The position numbers were made by a program, and so were the translations under genes. 64,000 nt of DNA from Streptomyces sp. NBC_00654 (GTDB lineage Bacteria; Actinomycetota; Actinomycetes; Streptomycetales; Streptomycetaceae). The notes under the pieces were generated by a model that made no database searches, was not told the DNA's origin, and saw nothing but the letters and a program-made list of their open reading frames with translations. The DNA lies in assembly GCF_026341775.1 (NCBI RefSeq), contig NZ_JAPEOB010000001.1, forward strand, positions 2,666,001 through 2,730,000. The letters run 5' to 3'. This document shows positions 43,171 to 52,396 of this stretch, in pieces (the stretch's first letter is position 1; each line of letters begins with the position of its first letter).

Positions 43171-44337
43171 ATGAGTTTGCGTACGGGGCGTAGGCGTGCC
43201 GCGGTTCCTTCCGGGAGGACCCCTGCCGGACCGGCCCAGGAGACCGGGACGGTCCCCGGGCCCCTGGCGGCGGCACCGGTGCGGACGGACTGGCTGATAC
43301 CCGCGCCGGACGGACGCCTCAGCGCGTTCGCCCCGGCCAGGACCGGCGGCATCGTCCGCTGGACGGAGCGGCGGGCCGGCCGCGGCGGCTGGAACGCTCC
43401 CGAACTCCTGCTCCCGGACGCCCGGATACTGCCGTACCTCTGCGCCGCGCACGGTCCGGCCGGCTTCGTCGACCTGTTCGGCCTCCGGCGTACGGGCGAC
43501 AGCCCCCGGGGACCGGTCGAGATCGTGTACGCCTCCCAGTACCAGGCGGGCCGCCCGATGACCGGCTGGCACTCGATCGGCAACCCGCACGGCAAGGACG
43601 CCGCGAAGGCGTCCGCCATCGGCGCACCGGTCGCCGTCGTGGACGGCGCCGACGTCCTCCATGTGTTCGTCCGCAACGCGGACGGGGGCGTGTCCACGCG
43701 CAGGCGTGCCGCCGACGGGGTCTGGGGCAAGTGGACGGCCATGCCGTGCAAGCGGGTACGCGAGGGGCTCTCCGCCGTCGTCACCCGCTCCGGCCGCGTC
43801 GAACTCTTCATGCCCGCCGACAAGGGTGTGTACGTCTGGCGCCAGGAGACGCCGGGGGGCCCGCTGGACCGCGCCCCCAACCTGGTCTTCATCGCCCTGC
43901 CCGGGACGGCCTCCGGCACCGAGTCCTACGAGGGCCGGATCACCCACTACTGGCGCGACGAGACCTCCGGCGAGGTCGTCGGTTACCGGCTGCCGGCCGC
44001 GGGCGCCCCCGACACCGCGCCCGCCCCGCTGGACGGCCGCTCGGGCCACGGCCCGCTCGCCCTCACCCGGTGCCTCGTCGACGGCTACGACTGCACCGTT
44101 CTGGCCCAGGCGGAGCAGGCGGGGACCCTCGCCCTCACCGCCTACCCCACCGAGCTGGAATCCGCCGGTGCCTGGTGGGCGGACACCCGTGAACCCTGCG
44201 AGGGCGCCCCCGCGCTGGCCCTGGACCGGGAGGGGCGCCTCGTCGTCGCCGCGATCGGCCCGGACGGCCGGCTGAAGGTCACCAGGCAGCGTGCCGACCA
44301 GCAGGGCATGGCGCTGGAGGGCTGGCTCCGGCTGTGA
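43171..44337 (+). CDS. Hypothetical, probable beta-propeller (lectin-like) protein
   Basis: A 388-residue protein from ATG 43171 behind GGGGAAC. After a basic, disordered N-terminus, the sequence repeats short beta-strand modules with Trp/Gly turns: DGRLSAFAPARTGGIVRWTE, GGVSTRRRAADGVWGKWTAM, SGRVELFMPADKGVYVWRQE and DGRLKVTRQ. This is the rhythm of PLL-like or other beta-propellers that bind sugars or proteins. No signal peptide is evident (MSLRTGRRRAAVPS), so it may act inside the cell. It is divergent from the LCP gene and convergent with the GT4 gene. The function is unknown; a role in the glycopolymer locus is inferred from place. Confidence 0.6.
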   Translation: MSLRTGRRRAAVPSGRTPAGPAQETGTVPGPLAAAPVRTDWLIPAPDGRLSAFAPARTGGIVRWTERRAGRGGWNAPELLLPDARILPYLCAAHGPAGFVDLFGLRRTGDSPRGPVEIVYASQYQAGRPMTGWHSIGNPHGKDAAKASAIGAPVAVVDGADVLHVFVRNADGGVSTRRRAADGVWGKWTAMPCKRVREGLSAVVTRSGRVELFMPADKGVYVWRQETPGGPLDRAPNLVFIALPGTASGTESYEGRITHYWRDETSGEVVGYRLPAAGAPDTAPAPLDGRSGHGPLALTRCLVDGYDCTVLAQAEQAGTLALTAYPTELESAGAWWADTREPCEGAPALALDREGRLVVAAIGPDGRLKVTRQRADQQGMALEGWLRL

Positions 44338-44406
44338 GCCGGTGACGGCCTCCCGCGCCGGGCACTCCCGTACGTCCGCTGTCCCCGTCATGTCCACGCT
44401 CCGCCG

Positions 44407-46389
44407 CTACTCGGCCTTCTCGGACACCCGGACCGACAGCTCGGTCCCGGCCGTGTAGTACGGCTTCACCATGACCGGCTGCCCCTCGCCGGTGGGCACC
44501 ACGATGTTGGGGTAGGCGAACACGCTCTTCACGTCCACCACGTCCGTCAGGAAGCGGCCCAGCCGCGCCACGACCGGGTCGTGACGCCGGCCCACCCACA
44601 GGTCCCACAGCTCGTGCCGGCCCACCAGCTGCTCGGCCAGATCGGACGCGGGCAGCGAGAAGGAGAAGTCGGCGCCGCCCGAGGAGAGACCGGGCAGCCA
44701 GAACCCCGGCTCCTCCACACCACGCCTGCGCATCAGCAACAGCGGCTCCGCCTCGCCGAAGTCGGAGCCGTAGAGCAGCCCGCGCAGATGCATGACCCCC
44801 TGGTCGGCCCACACCTCGGTCGCCTCGGCATGCCGGTCGCGGGTCCAGGTCCGCAGCACGAGATGGCCGCTCTCGGACGCGTAGGGCAGCTGCACCACGG
44901 TGTACGCGGGCCCGGTGGCCACCGGGCCGAGGCCGCGCAGGTCCAGGGAGCCCGGCCGCACCTTCGCGGGCCTGCCCTCCCCGGTGTCCAGATGCACATC
45001 CCAGCGTCCCTCCGCCAGCACCTCCGGGTCCGGTGGGACGAACGCCTCGTACAGATGCGGCCCGAGACCCTCGGCGGGCAGCAGCGGCAGCCTGACGGGC
45101 TGTTCGCCGCGCGCCGCCTTCCGCTTGCGCAGCACCAGTTCGAGGTCCTCGCGGCCCTCCCGTACGCCGGCCAGACGCAGGACGACCGTCCCGTTCCGCG
45201 CCACCTCGCACGAGACGGTCACCTCGGCGGCGGGGCGGCCCTCCCGGCGGTGGCGGCGGGCCGTGCGGATGACGCCCTCGAACCGTCCCGCCGAGACCTC
45301 CGGGCCGAACGCGCGGGCGTCCTCGCGGGCCTGACGCCCCATCGCGAGGCGTGCCGGTCCGTCCTCGACCAGGCGGAGCAGCGCGGCGGCGAAGGCGTCG
45401 ACATCGTCCACCGGCGTGAGCAGGCCGTTGATCCCGTCCCGGACGATCTCCGGCGGCCCGCCCGGACAGGCGGTGGAGACGACGGGCAGCCCGCAGCGCA
45501 TGGCCTCGGCCAGTGACAGGCCGAAGGACTCCCGGTCCGACGTCCCCGCGGCGATGGCGGCGGCGGCCCACCGGGCCTCCAGCCGGGGCTCCTCCATCAT
45601 CAGGAACACATGGTTGTACAGGTCGAGTTCGGCGACCAGTCCGCGGAGCTGGCCGTACTCCGGACCGGTCCCGAAGATCCGCAGCTGCCAGTCCGGGTGG
45701 TGTTCCACGACCCGTGCGAACGCCTGGATGAGCACGTCGTAGCGCTTCTCCGGAACGAGACGCCCGGCCGCCATCACCACCCGGGAGTGCCCGTCGGCGG
45801 GCCGCACCCGGGGGTCGGGCACACAGTCGGGATGGGCGTGGACCGCGACATCGCCCGGCAGCCCCGCCCGGGTGACCTCCCGGGCCTCGGCGGCACTGGG
45901 CACCACGACCGCGTCGAGCCGCCCCAGCCCCGCCCACGCGCGGCTCTGTTCCTGCGGGGACAGCACGGTGCTCAACTGGTGCAGCTGGCCCAGGCGGAGC
46001 GCCCGGGGACGTGCCCAGCGCGAGACATAGGCGGCCAGTTCGAGGCTGGTGCCGACCACCACCTGGGCCTGGCTCGCCCGCAGGTACTCCTCGGCCTTGT
46101 CGTCCGTCAGCTCGCTGTAGCGCCAGGACATCTCCTGGGTACGCGGAATGACCCGGGACGGCGTGAGCCGGCGGACATCCTGCTTGTCCGGACGACGGCC
46201 CTCGCGCAGATCGAGCAGCGAGACGATCCGCACCCCGTGGGCGGGCGCGATGGCGGGCCGGTCGAGCCAGCGGAACACCGAGACGACCCGGACCTCGTGG
46301 GTATCGGCGAGCGCTCCCGCGAGATTGAGCACGGCGCGGGTGGCGCCGTCGGCGGCATACGCGTTCTGAACCAGGAATTCGATCTTCAT
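44407..46389 (-). CDS. GT4 glycosyltransferase with extra C-terminal domain
   Basis: A 660-residue enzyme from ATG 46389. Residues 1 to about 390 are a GT-B glycosyltransferase of family 4: FLVQNAYAADGATRAVLNLA at the acceptor side, VVMAAGRLVPEKRYDVLIQA and the nucleotide-sugar motif DRESFGLSLAEAMRCGLPVV with its two Glu residues. Residues about 390-660 are a beta-rich region (VEVTVSCEVARNG-like to GTELSVRVSEKAE) of unknown role, nearly doubling the usual length. The start overlaps the upstream Stealth gene by four bases. It probably adds a sugar during wall or capsule polymer assembly at the membrane. Confidence 0.85.
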   Translation of the reverse strand: MKIEFLVQNAYAADGATRAVLNLAGALADTHEVRVVSVFRWLDRPAIAPAHGVRIVSLLDLREGRRPDKQDVRRLTPSRVIPRTQEMSWRYSELTDDKAEEYLRASQAQVVVGTSLELAAYVSRWARPRALRLGQLHQLSTVLSPQEQSRAWAGLGRLDAVVVPSAAEAREVTRAGLPGDVAVHAHPDCVPDPRVRPADGHSRVVMAAGRLVPEKRYDVLIQAFARVVEHHPDWQLRIFGTGPEYGQLRGLVAELDLYNHVFLMMEEPRLEARWAAAAIAAGTSDRESFGLSLAEAMRCGLPVVSTACPGGPPEIVRDGINGLLTPVDDVDAFAAALLRLVEDGPARLAMGRQAREDARAFGPEVSAGRFEGVIRTARRHRREGRPAAEVTVSCEVARNGTVVLRLAGVREGREDLELVLRKRKAARGEQPVRLPLLPAEGLGPHLYEAFVPPDPEVLAEGRWDVHLDTGEGRPAKVRPGSLDLRGLGPVATGPAYTVVQLPYASESGHLVLRTWTRDRHAEATEVWADQGVMHLRGLLYGSDFGEAEPLLLMRRRGVEEPGFWLPGLSSGGADFSFSLPASDLAEQLVGRHELWDLWVGRRHDPVVARLGRFLTDVVDVKSVFAYPNIVVPTGEGQPVMVKPYYTAGTELSVRVSEKAE

Positions 46390-48023
46390 CGCGGGGCCGC
46401 GGACTTCTCGTACGGACTCGGAAGCGGAAAGTACGCCTCGAAGAAGGGATGGATCAGCGCTTCCTGATCGGCCACATCGTCCTCGGTGGTGAAGGAGTCG
46501 TTCACGCAGAAGACCGCCGCGTCACGCCGTTTGAGCAGCCGGTCCAGTTTCTTGGAGAGCTGCACCATCGAGAGATGGAGATAGGCGTACGGAATGGTGT
46601 CGGGCACCCCGCGCCCCGTGAAGTAGGAGTAGTACGGATACATGCAGGTGCCGACGTCGATATCGGTCCGGCTGCGGAAACGCGCGGCGGCGGTCGCCCG
46701 GAACACCTCGGCGAACTCGCGCTCCATCTCCTCCAGCACACTGCGCCGCAGCGGTACGGGGGTGTGCTTCATCGCGTCGATGATGGTGCGGCCGAAGCGG
46801 TCCTCCAGCAGGGCCCGCACGTTCTTGCGGGCCACCTCGTGCGGCAGGTCCTCCGGCTGGACCGCGCCCATGGGGATGCGGACGCTGTCCGGGTAGTACT
46901 TCGAGGCCCCGTTCGGCAGGAAGAACTCGTGCGGGGTGATCGGCCTGCCGACGAACACATCGTCGTTGAAGTGGATGAAGTGCTCCGACAGCCCCGGGAC
47001 CCGGTGCAACTGGGCGCTGATGGCATGGGAGTTGAAGACCGGCAGCCGGCTGGTCTCGCGGAAGATCTCCCGGTGCGAGACCACCGTGATGCCCTCGGCG
47101 TCCGCGTCGAGCCAGTGCGGGACCTGGTCGTCGGTGACCAGGAAGATGTGCCGCACCCAGGGGGCGTACATGTGCAGCGAGCGCATCGAGTAGAGCAGCT
47201 CGTCGCGGTTGATGTAGCGCCCGGCGCTCGCCGACTCCTCGTGGAACACGTCGCCGGACGCCTCGGCACGGCGGCGCTGCCAGGCGGGGTCGTCGCTGTC
47301 CACCCAGGTGTAGACGACATCGATGGGGAACGTGATCTCGTCGGCGCCGGTGCAGACGAACTCCTGGCGGGTCGGCAGCCCGGTCCGTTCCGGCTTCCGG
47401 CCCCAGCGGCGCTGCTTCTGGGGGAGGTCCGGCTCCGGCGGCGCCAGCCGGGAGAAGCGGTGCGGCGAGACGAGTGTCATGTCACCCTGCACCGGGAGGA
47501 AGCTCGCGCCCCGGTTGATCCGCGGCGGCAGCAGCCGCCCCTCCTCCTCCCGCCAGAACTCGATGTCGCAGCCGTACTCGGTGCCGTACACGAGGTCGCC
47601 CGACGGATCGGCCTGGAACCAGATGGCGCGCAGTACGTCGACGGTCTCCAGCCCCTGCCAGGACGCCTCGCGGGCGCCGAGGTGGAGCAGTTCGCCGGTG
47701 CGCTGGACGGGCACCTTGCGCTGGATGTACCCGGGGCTCCGGCCGAACAGCGAACGCAGCGTCTGGGCGACGCGGCCCCGGTGGACGTCCCGGACACCGA
47801 TCGCGGACGAGGTGTCCTCGGTCCCGGGCACCACGAAGTGCTCGACGCCGGCCTGGGTCAGCGCCGTGGACACCAGTGACAGATGCTGCGCGCGCACCGC
47901 CAGCGGCGTGAGACCGGGCTGCACGTGCGCCAGCCGGCGGTGCATGCCCACGGGAACCTCGTGCAGGCCCGGCGGCAGCGGACGCTGCTGACGGTCGACC
48001 GTGGCATTGATCGGGTGGATCAC
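46386..48023 (-). CDS. Stealth-family sugar-1-phosphate transferase
   Basis: A 545-residue protein from GTG 48023 with GGAG six bases before. CR1 is PIDVVYTWVD (about 233-242). CR2 runs about 273-360 with RDELLYSMRSLHMYAPWVRH and FIHFNDDVFVGR. CR3 has MKHTPVPLRRSVLEEME and CR4 has FCVNDS. Stealth proteins transfer hexose-1-phosphate from nucleotide sugars, making phosphodiester-linked polymers, as in meningococcal capsules and human GlcNAc-1-phosphotransferase. Residues 1-230 form an N-terminal region shared with the second Stealth protein in this locus. It overlaps the GT4 gene by ATGA, so the two are co-translated. Confidence 0.9.
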   Translation of the reverse strand: MIHPINATVDRQQRPLPPGLHEVPVGMHRRLAHVQPGLTPLAVRAQHLSLVSTALTQAGVEHFVVPGTEDTSSAIGVRDVHRGRVAQTLRSLFGRSPGYIQRKVPVQRTGELLHLGAREASWQGLETVDVLRAIWFQADPSGDLVYGTEYGCDIEFWREEEGRLLPPRINRGASFLPVQGDMTLVSPHRFSRLAPPEPDLPQKQRRWGRKPERTGLPTRQEFVCTGADEITFPIDVVYTWVDSDDPAWQRRRAEASGDVFHEESASAGRYINRDELLYSMRSLHMYAPWVRHIFLVTDDQVPHWLDADAEGITVVSHREIFRETSRLPVFNSHAISAQLHRVPGLSEHFIHFNDDVFVGRPITPHEFFLPNGASKYYPDSVRIPMGAVQPEDLPHEVARKNVRALLEDRFGRTIIDAMKHTPVPLRRSVLEEMEREFAEVFRATAAARFRSRTDIDVGTCMYPYYSYFTGRGVPDTIPYAYLHLSMVQLSKKLDRLLKRRDAAVFCVNDSFTTEDDVADQEALIHPFFEAYFPLPSPYEKSAAPR

Positions 48024-48119
48024 CGAATACTCCAGTACATCAGTGCGTCCTCAAGACGCCGGAACGACTCCGTCGGGCCCGGGGCCCCTGCCGGGCGGGG
48101 CCCCGGGCACCGGACGGGG

Positions 48120-49142
48120 TCAGACGGAGGCCAGTGGCAGGCCGGACGTCAGGTCGATCGCGGTCCGGTTCGCGGCGGCCGCGAGCACGGCCTCGGCCAC
48201 CGCGACGGTCCCGGTGGCCTGCTCCAGCGTCACGATGTCGGCCTCCTTGCCGAGCACCGCGTCGCGGAAGGTCTCGTGCTCGACGAGCAGCGGCTCGCGC
48301 TTGACGATCGCGTACCGTGTCACATCGCCCTCGGAGACGCCCCGGAACTGCCGCAGCCCCTCCCACTCGGTGGGCTGCGAGCCGTTGGCGTAGAACCACA
48401 GGTCGGCGGTGAGGGTGTCCGCCACGAAGCAGCCGTGCTCTCCCGTCACGATGGTGACGCGCTCCTTGAGCGGGGACAGCCAGTTGACGAGGTGGCTGGT
48501 GACGGCCCCGCCCGACAGATGCCCGACGAAGGCCACCATGTCCTCGTGCGGCCGGCCGCTGCGCGACACGGTCGCCGCACTCACCGACTCGTAACGGCTG
48601 CTGGTGAGCCAGGCGGTCAGGTCGATGTCGTGCGTGGCCAGGTCGTACACCACGCCGACATCGGCGATCCGGGCCGGGAAGGGTCCCTGACGGCGCGTCA
48701 CCACCTGGTGGACATCGCCGAGTTCACCGAGGTCCAGCCGGGTGCGCAACTCGCGCAGCGCGGGGTTGAAGCGCTCGATGTGACCGACACCGGCCACCAG
48801 GCCGCGCTCGCCGAAGGCACGGGTGATCCGCTCGGCGGACTCCACCGAAGGGGCGATCGGCTTCTCGATGAGGGCGTGGATGCCCCGTTCGGCCAGGTCG
48901 AGCGCGACCTCCTCGTGCAGGGCCGTGGGGCAGGCGACGACCGCGTAGTCGATGCCCTCGGCGGCGAGTTCGGCGACCGACCGCACCACGGGCACGCCCG
49001 CGGGGGCGCTGTCCGGGCCGGCCACCGGGTCCGCCGCGGCGACGAGTTCGACGCCGTCCAGGCCGTGCAGGACGCGGGCGTGGTTGCGGCCCATCGAGCC
49101 GAGGCCGATCAGTCCGGCCCGCAGCGGCTTCGGGGTGCTCAT
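48120..49142 (-). CDS. Gfo/Idh/MocA-family sugar dehydrogenase
   Basis: A 340-residue NAD(P)-dependent oxidoreductase from ATG 49142. The Rossmann motif is AGLIGLGSMGRNHARVL. EKPIAPSVESAERI carries the family Lys, and DLATHDIDL is the active-site region. SHLVNWLSPLKERVTIVTG resembles WbpB/WlbA-type enzymes that oxidise C3 of a UDP-amino-sugar acid. The stop of the following aminotransferase gene is overlapped by four bases (ATGA). The adjacent DegT enzyme would aminate the keto sugar, so the pair probably makes a 3-amino sugar. The exact sugar is inferred. Confidence 0.87.
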   Translation of the reverse strand: MSTPKPLRAGLIGLGSMGRNHARVLHGLDGVELVAAADPVAGPDSAPAGVPVVRSVAELAAEGIDYAVVACPTALHEEVALDLAERGIHALIEKPIAPSVESAERITRAFGERGLVAGVGHIERFNPALRELRTRLDLGELGDVHQVVTRRQGPFPARIADVGVVYDLATHDIDLTAWLTSSRYESVSAATVSRSGRPHEDMVAFVGHLSGGAVTSHLVNWLSPLKERVTIVTGEHGCFVADTLTADLWFYANGSQPTEWEGLRQFRGVSEGDVTRYAIVKREPLLVEHETFRDAVLGKEADIVTLEQATGTVAVAEAVLAAAANRTAIDLTSGLPLASV

Positions 49143-50266
49143 ACGCGGGCCTCCATGACCTCGTTGACGGTGGCCGTCAGGCGGTCCAGCTCCTGCGGCG
49201 TGAGCATCGGGTGCACCGGGATGGACAGCGCCTCCGCGGCGGCCCGCTCGGTCTCGGGCAGCTCACCGACGGCGTAGCCGAGCACCTTCTCGCCCGTCCG
49301 GAACGGTGTCAGGCGGTGCACCGGAGTGGGGTAGTACACGGCATTGCCGACGCCCCGCTCCAGCAGCTCGCGGGAGACCGTGTCGCGGTCCTTGCCGCTC
49401 CGGTCGTCGACCCGGATCGTGTACTGGTGGTAGACGTGCTCCGCGCCCGGTGCCACCGGCGGGGTGACGACCCCGCGCAGCCCGGCGTCGAGCGCTGCCG
49501 CGTTCGCGCGGCGCTGCCGCGTCCAGGTGTCCAGACTGCGCAGCTGCACGCGGCCGATCGCGGCGGCGACATCGGTCATCCGGACGTTGAAGCCGACGAT
49601 CTCGTTGGCGTACCGCTGCTCCATGCCCTGGTTGCGCAGCAGGCGCAGGGTCCGCGCGAGGGCCGCGTCGCCCGTGGTGATCATGCCGCCCTCAAGGCTG
49701 TGCATGTTCTTGGTCGGGTAGAAGCTGAAGCAGGCGGCCGCGCCGAACGCGCCCACCGGGGTGCCGTCCAGCGAGGCGGCGTGGGCCTGTGCCGCGTCCT
49801 CGACGATCGCGAGACCGTGCCGCTCGGCCAGCGCGGTGAGCGGGCCCATCGCGGCCGGGTGCCCGTAGAGGTGTACGGGCATGATCGCCGCGGTGCGCGG
49901 GGTGATCGCGGCCTCGGCGGCCTGCGGGGAGAGGCAGAAGCTGTCGCGCTCGATGTCCGCGAAGACCGGGGTCGCGCCGACGAGGCGGACCGCGTTGGCG
50001 GTGGCCGCGAAGGTGAAGGAGGGAACGATCACTTCGTCGCCGGGGCCGATGCCCAGCGCCATCAGCGACAGATGCAGCGCACTGGTGCCGGAATTGACGG
50101 CGACGCAGTGCCGGCCGTCGACGAACCTCGAGAACTCCTCCTCGAAGGCGGCGACCTCGGGGCCCTGCGCGACCATACCGCCGCGCAGTACGCGCACGGC
50201 GGCCTCGATCTCGTCCTCTCCGATCACCGGAGCTGCTGCGCGGATCATGCGCTGGTCATTAGTCAT
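49139..50266 (-). CDS. DegT/DnrJ/EryC1/StrS sugar aminotransferase
   Basis: A 375-residue PLP enzyme from ATG 50266. The PLP lysine is in FSFYPTKNMHSLEGGM. Other family marks are VNSGTSALHLSLMALGIGPG, VPSFTFAATANAV and VEDAAQAHAASLDG. It converts a keto nucleotide sugar to an amino sugar using glutamate. It overlaps the Gfo/Idh dehydrogenase gene by four bases and lies nine bases after the second Stealth gene, giving one operon. The resulting amino sugar is the likely building block moved by the GT4 and Stealth enzymes. Confidence 0.92.
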   Translation of the reverse strand: MTNDQRMIRAAAPVIGEDEIEAAVRVLRGGMVAQGPEVAAFEEEFSRFVDGRHCVAVNSGTSALHLSLMALGIGPGDEVIVPSFTFAATANAVRLVGATPVFADIERDSFCLSPQAAEAAITPRTAAIMPVHLYGHPAAMGPLTALAERHGLAIVEDAAQAHAASLDGTPVGAFGAAACFSFYPTKNMHSLEGGMITTGDAALARTLRLLRNQGMEQRYANEIVGFNVRMTDVAAAIGRVQLRSLDTWTRQRRANAAALDAGLRGVVTPPVAPGAEHVYHQYTIRVDDRSGKDRDTVSRELLERGVGNAVYYPTPVHRLTPFRTGEKVLGYAVGELPETERAAAEALSIPVHPMLTPQELDRLTATVNEVMEARV

Positions 50267-50275
50267 CGTTCCACT

Positions 50276-52090
50276 TCACAAAGGTCGGGGTGCTGGGTGC
50301 TGCTCGGACCGCTGCGCCGGCTGCCGGTTCGCGGGAGGCGGCGGGGAGTCCGGTCCGGATCTCTCGTAGGGGCTGGGTACGGGGAAGTAGCTCTCCAGGA
50401 AAGTCCTGAGCATCGACGTGCGGGCTTCCGCCGTATCGGGGTCGTCGACCGTGTCGTTGATGCAGAAGGTGTGGTAGTCGCGCTGGGCGAGCAGCCGGTT
50501 GAGATGCCGCCCGGTGTTGGGCGCGGCCAGGTCCAGATACGTGTAGCGGATCTTGCCGGTCACCGAACGGCTGGTCTGCTGCCCGTAGTAGTGGTGCAGC
50601 GAGGAGGTGATCGACAGATCGCCGGGGCTGCGGAACTGCGAGTGCTGCGTCTGCAGGTGCTCGGCCGCGTAGCGCTCCTCGATCTCCTGGAGGATGTCGC
50701 GGCGCAGCGAGTGCGGCACGTGCTTCATCTTCCTGGTGAGGACCCGGTCGAAGGTCCCGGCGATGACGACGCGGTTGTTCTTCGCGGCGACCTCGGACGG
50801 GGGGTCCTGCGGCGAGGACGGGGTCATCGGGACCAGCGCGTTCGAGGGGAAGTACTTCGAGAGCCCGTTGGCGTGGAAGAACTCGCCCGGCGTGACGCTG
50901 CGGCCGAGGAAGACGTCGTCGTTGAAGTACAGGAAGTGGTCGGAGAGCCCGGGGATGTGGTGCAGCTGGCTCTCGATGGCGTGCGAGTTGAAGGTCGGCA
51001 GCGCCGAGGCGTCGGTGAAGATGTCGCGGTGGTGGACGACCTTGATGCCGGGGTGGTCGCTGTTCAGCCAGGCCGGCGTCTGCCCGTCCGTGACCAGGTA
51101 GACGGTGCGCAGCCAGGGCGCGAACTGGTGGAGCGAGCGCAGGGAGTAGCGCAGCTCGTCGCGGCTGGTGAAGCGGGCCGCGCTGATGGCCTGCTCGTGG
51201 TAGTCGGTCCGGCCCAGCGCGGTGGCGCGGCGGCGGATCCACTCGGGATCGGCCCCGTCGACCCAGGTGTAGACGGCGTCCACCGGGAAGGTGACCTCGT
51301 CCGGCAGGGAGAGCGTGAACTCCGACCGGGTGGCCACCTGCGGCGGGGCGTCCACCGCGCCGCTGACCGGGCCGGTGAAGTGGCTGACCGGGACCTGTAC
51401 GGGGCTCTCGGCGGCGACCACGGCGGTGGCGGTGAGGTTGGGGACGGGGGCGATCAGCAGCCCGTCCTGCTCGGCCCAGAACTCGATCGCACAGGCGTGA
51501 TTGGGGCCCAGCGTCCACCGCCCCTGGGGGTCGGTGAGCAGCCACCAGATGCGCAGAACCGTTTCTTCATCGAGCTGGGACCAGGAGCCCCGGTGATCCG
51601 CGCGCAGCGGCCGGCCGCCCGCAGGGCCGCCCGCGAGCAGGGCGCCCTCGGCGAGCGCGCTCACCCGCAGCGCCCGTTCGGCCCGGCCGCGCTCGCTCGC
51701 GGGGACCGCGACGGCGGTCATCGTGACGGAGTTGCCCCGCACGCAGAAGTGCGGGATGCCGTGCCGCTCCAGTACGTCGCAGACGCGCAGGAGGTTGGTG
51801 GCACGGGCGACGGAGGGGGTGAGGCCTTCGGTGATCTCGGCGGCGCGGACCTTGCGTCCGGACCAGACCAGCCGTACCCCGGGCCGCCGCGCTTCCCGGC
51901 GCAGACGCCTGCTGAACCGCAGGCCCAGCTGCTTGCGCAGACCGCGCCAGGCACTGCCCAGACCCGCGAGGCCGTGCTGGAGGAGCAGCCGGCCGTTCGC
52001 GGGGAAGATCCTGACGAGCCGTTGTCTCAGTACGTGGGGGAGGGCGCGCCGGTAGAGGCGTACGAGGGTGGACGTCTCGGGATTGCCCAT
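50276..52090 (-). CDS. Second Stealth-family sugar-1-phosphate transferase
   Basis: A 604-residue protein. I start at ATG 52090 ([19 protein letters not shown]), since the open frame further upstream enters the AT-rich promoter. The N-terminal 260 residues include a basic helical part and the same accessory region as the other Stealth protein ([20 protein letters not shown]). CR1 is [13 protein letters not shown] (about 272). CR2 has [19 protein letters not shown] and [14 protein letters not shown]3 has [18 protein letters not shown] and CR4 has FCINDT. It should transfer a hexose-1-phosphate. Two different Stealth enzymes in one cluster suggest a polymer with two phosphodiester linkages. It is the first gene of the leftward operon. 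Confidence 0.9.
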   Translation of the reverse strand: MGNPETSTLVRLYRRALPHVLRQRLVRIFPANGRLLLQHGLAGLGSAWRGLRKQLGLRFSRRLRREARRPGVRLVWSGRKVRAAEITEGLTPSVARATNLLRVCDVLERHGIPHFCVRGNSVTMTAVAVPASERGRAERALRVSALAEGALLAGGPAGGRPLRADHRGSWSQLDEETVLRIWWLLTDPQGRWTLGPNHACAIEFWAEQDGLLIAPVPNLTATAVVAAESPVQVPVSHFTGPVSGAVDAPPQVATRSEFTLSLPDEVTFPVDAVYTWVDGADPEWIRRRATALGRTDYHEQAISAARFTSRDELRYSLRSLHQFAPWLRTVYLVTDGQTPAWLNSDHPGIKVVHHRDIFTDASALPTFNSHAIESQLHHIPGLSDHFLYFNDDVFLGRSVTPGEFFHANGLSKYFPSNALVPMTPSSPQDPPSEVAAKNNRVVIAGTFDRVLTRKMKHVPHSLRRDILQEIEERYAAEHLQTQHSQFRSPGDLSITSSLHHYYGQQTSRSVTGKIRYTYLDLAAPNTGRHLNRLLAQRDYHTFCINDTVDDPDTAEARTSMLRTFLESYFPVPSPYERSGPDSPPPPANRQPAQRSEQHPAPRPL

Positions 52091-52396
52091 CGCTCGACTA
52101 CCTCGTGCTTCCCCCGCTCGGCCTCTCGGCGAGCAACCAGTACCTGTGACGGCGACGCGCGGGTTTGCCCGGTCCGGCGGATTGTGGGGGTGGAGCGTCC
52201 ACCGTTCGGTACGGCCGAGTGAAACAAACGTGTCGCAGGGGTGAAGATTAACAAGAAAATAAGGTTGAGACTGCAAGGAAAAGATTCCGATCCGGCTACG
52301 TTTCGGACTTTTCGTCAACGAAAGCGGGCCGTACGAGTGACTCGTACGGCCCGCTGCGGTCATGCGTGTGTGTCTTTGGTGAAGGTGTGCCAGGTG
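52091..52396. other. AT-rich intergenic region with promoter of the Stealth operon
   Basis: 52236-52300 is strikingly AT-rich for this genome (runs such as AAGAAAATAAGG) and should hold the promoter for the leftward Stealth/aminotransferase operon. A perfect terminator lies at 52323-52355. No coding sequence is seen. Confidence 0.55.
52323..52355 (-). terminator. fadBA terminator
   Basis: AGCGGGCCGTACGAG (52323-52337) and CTCGTACGGCCCGCT (52341-52355) form a perfect 15-bp stem with a three-base loop, 42 bases after the fadB stop. Confidence 0.9.

Noticed and set aside
49211..52222. A 1003-codon open frame opposite the aminotransferase and second Stealth gene
   Set aside because: It spans two well-supported genes on the other strand and shows no protein features of its own.
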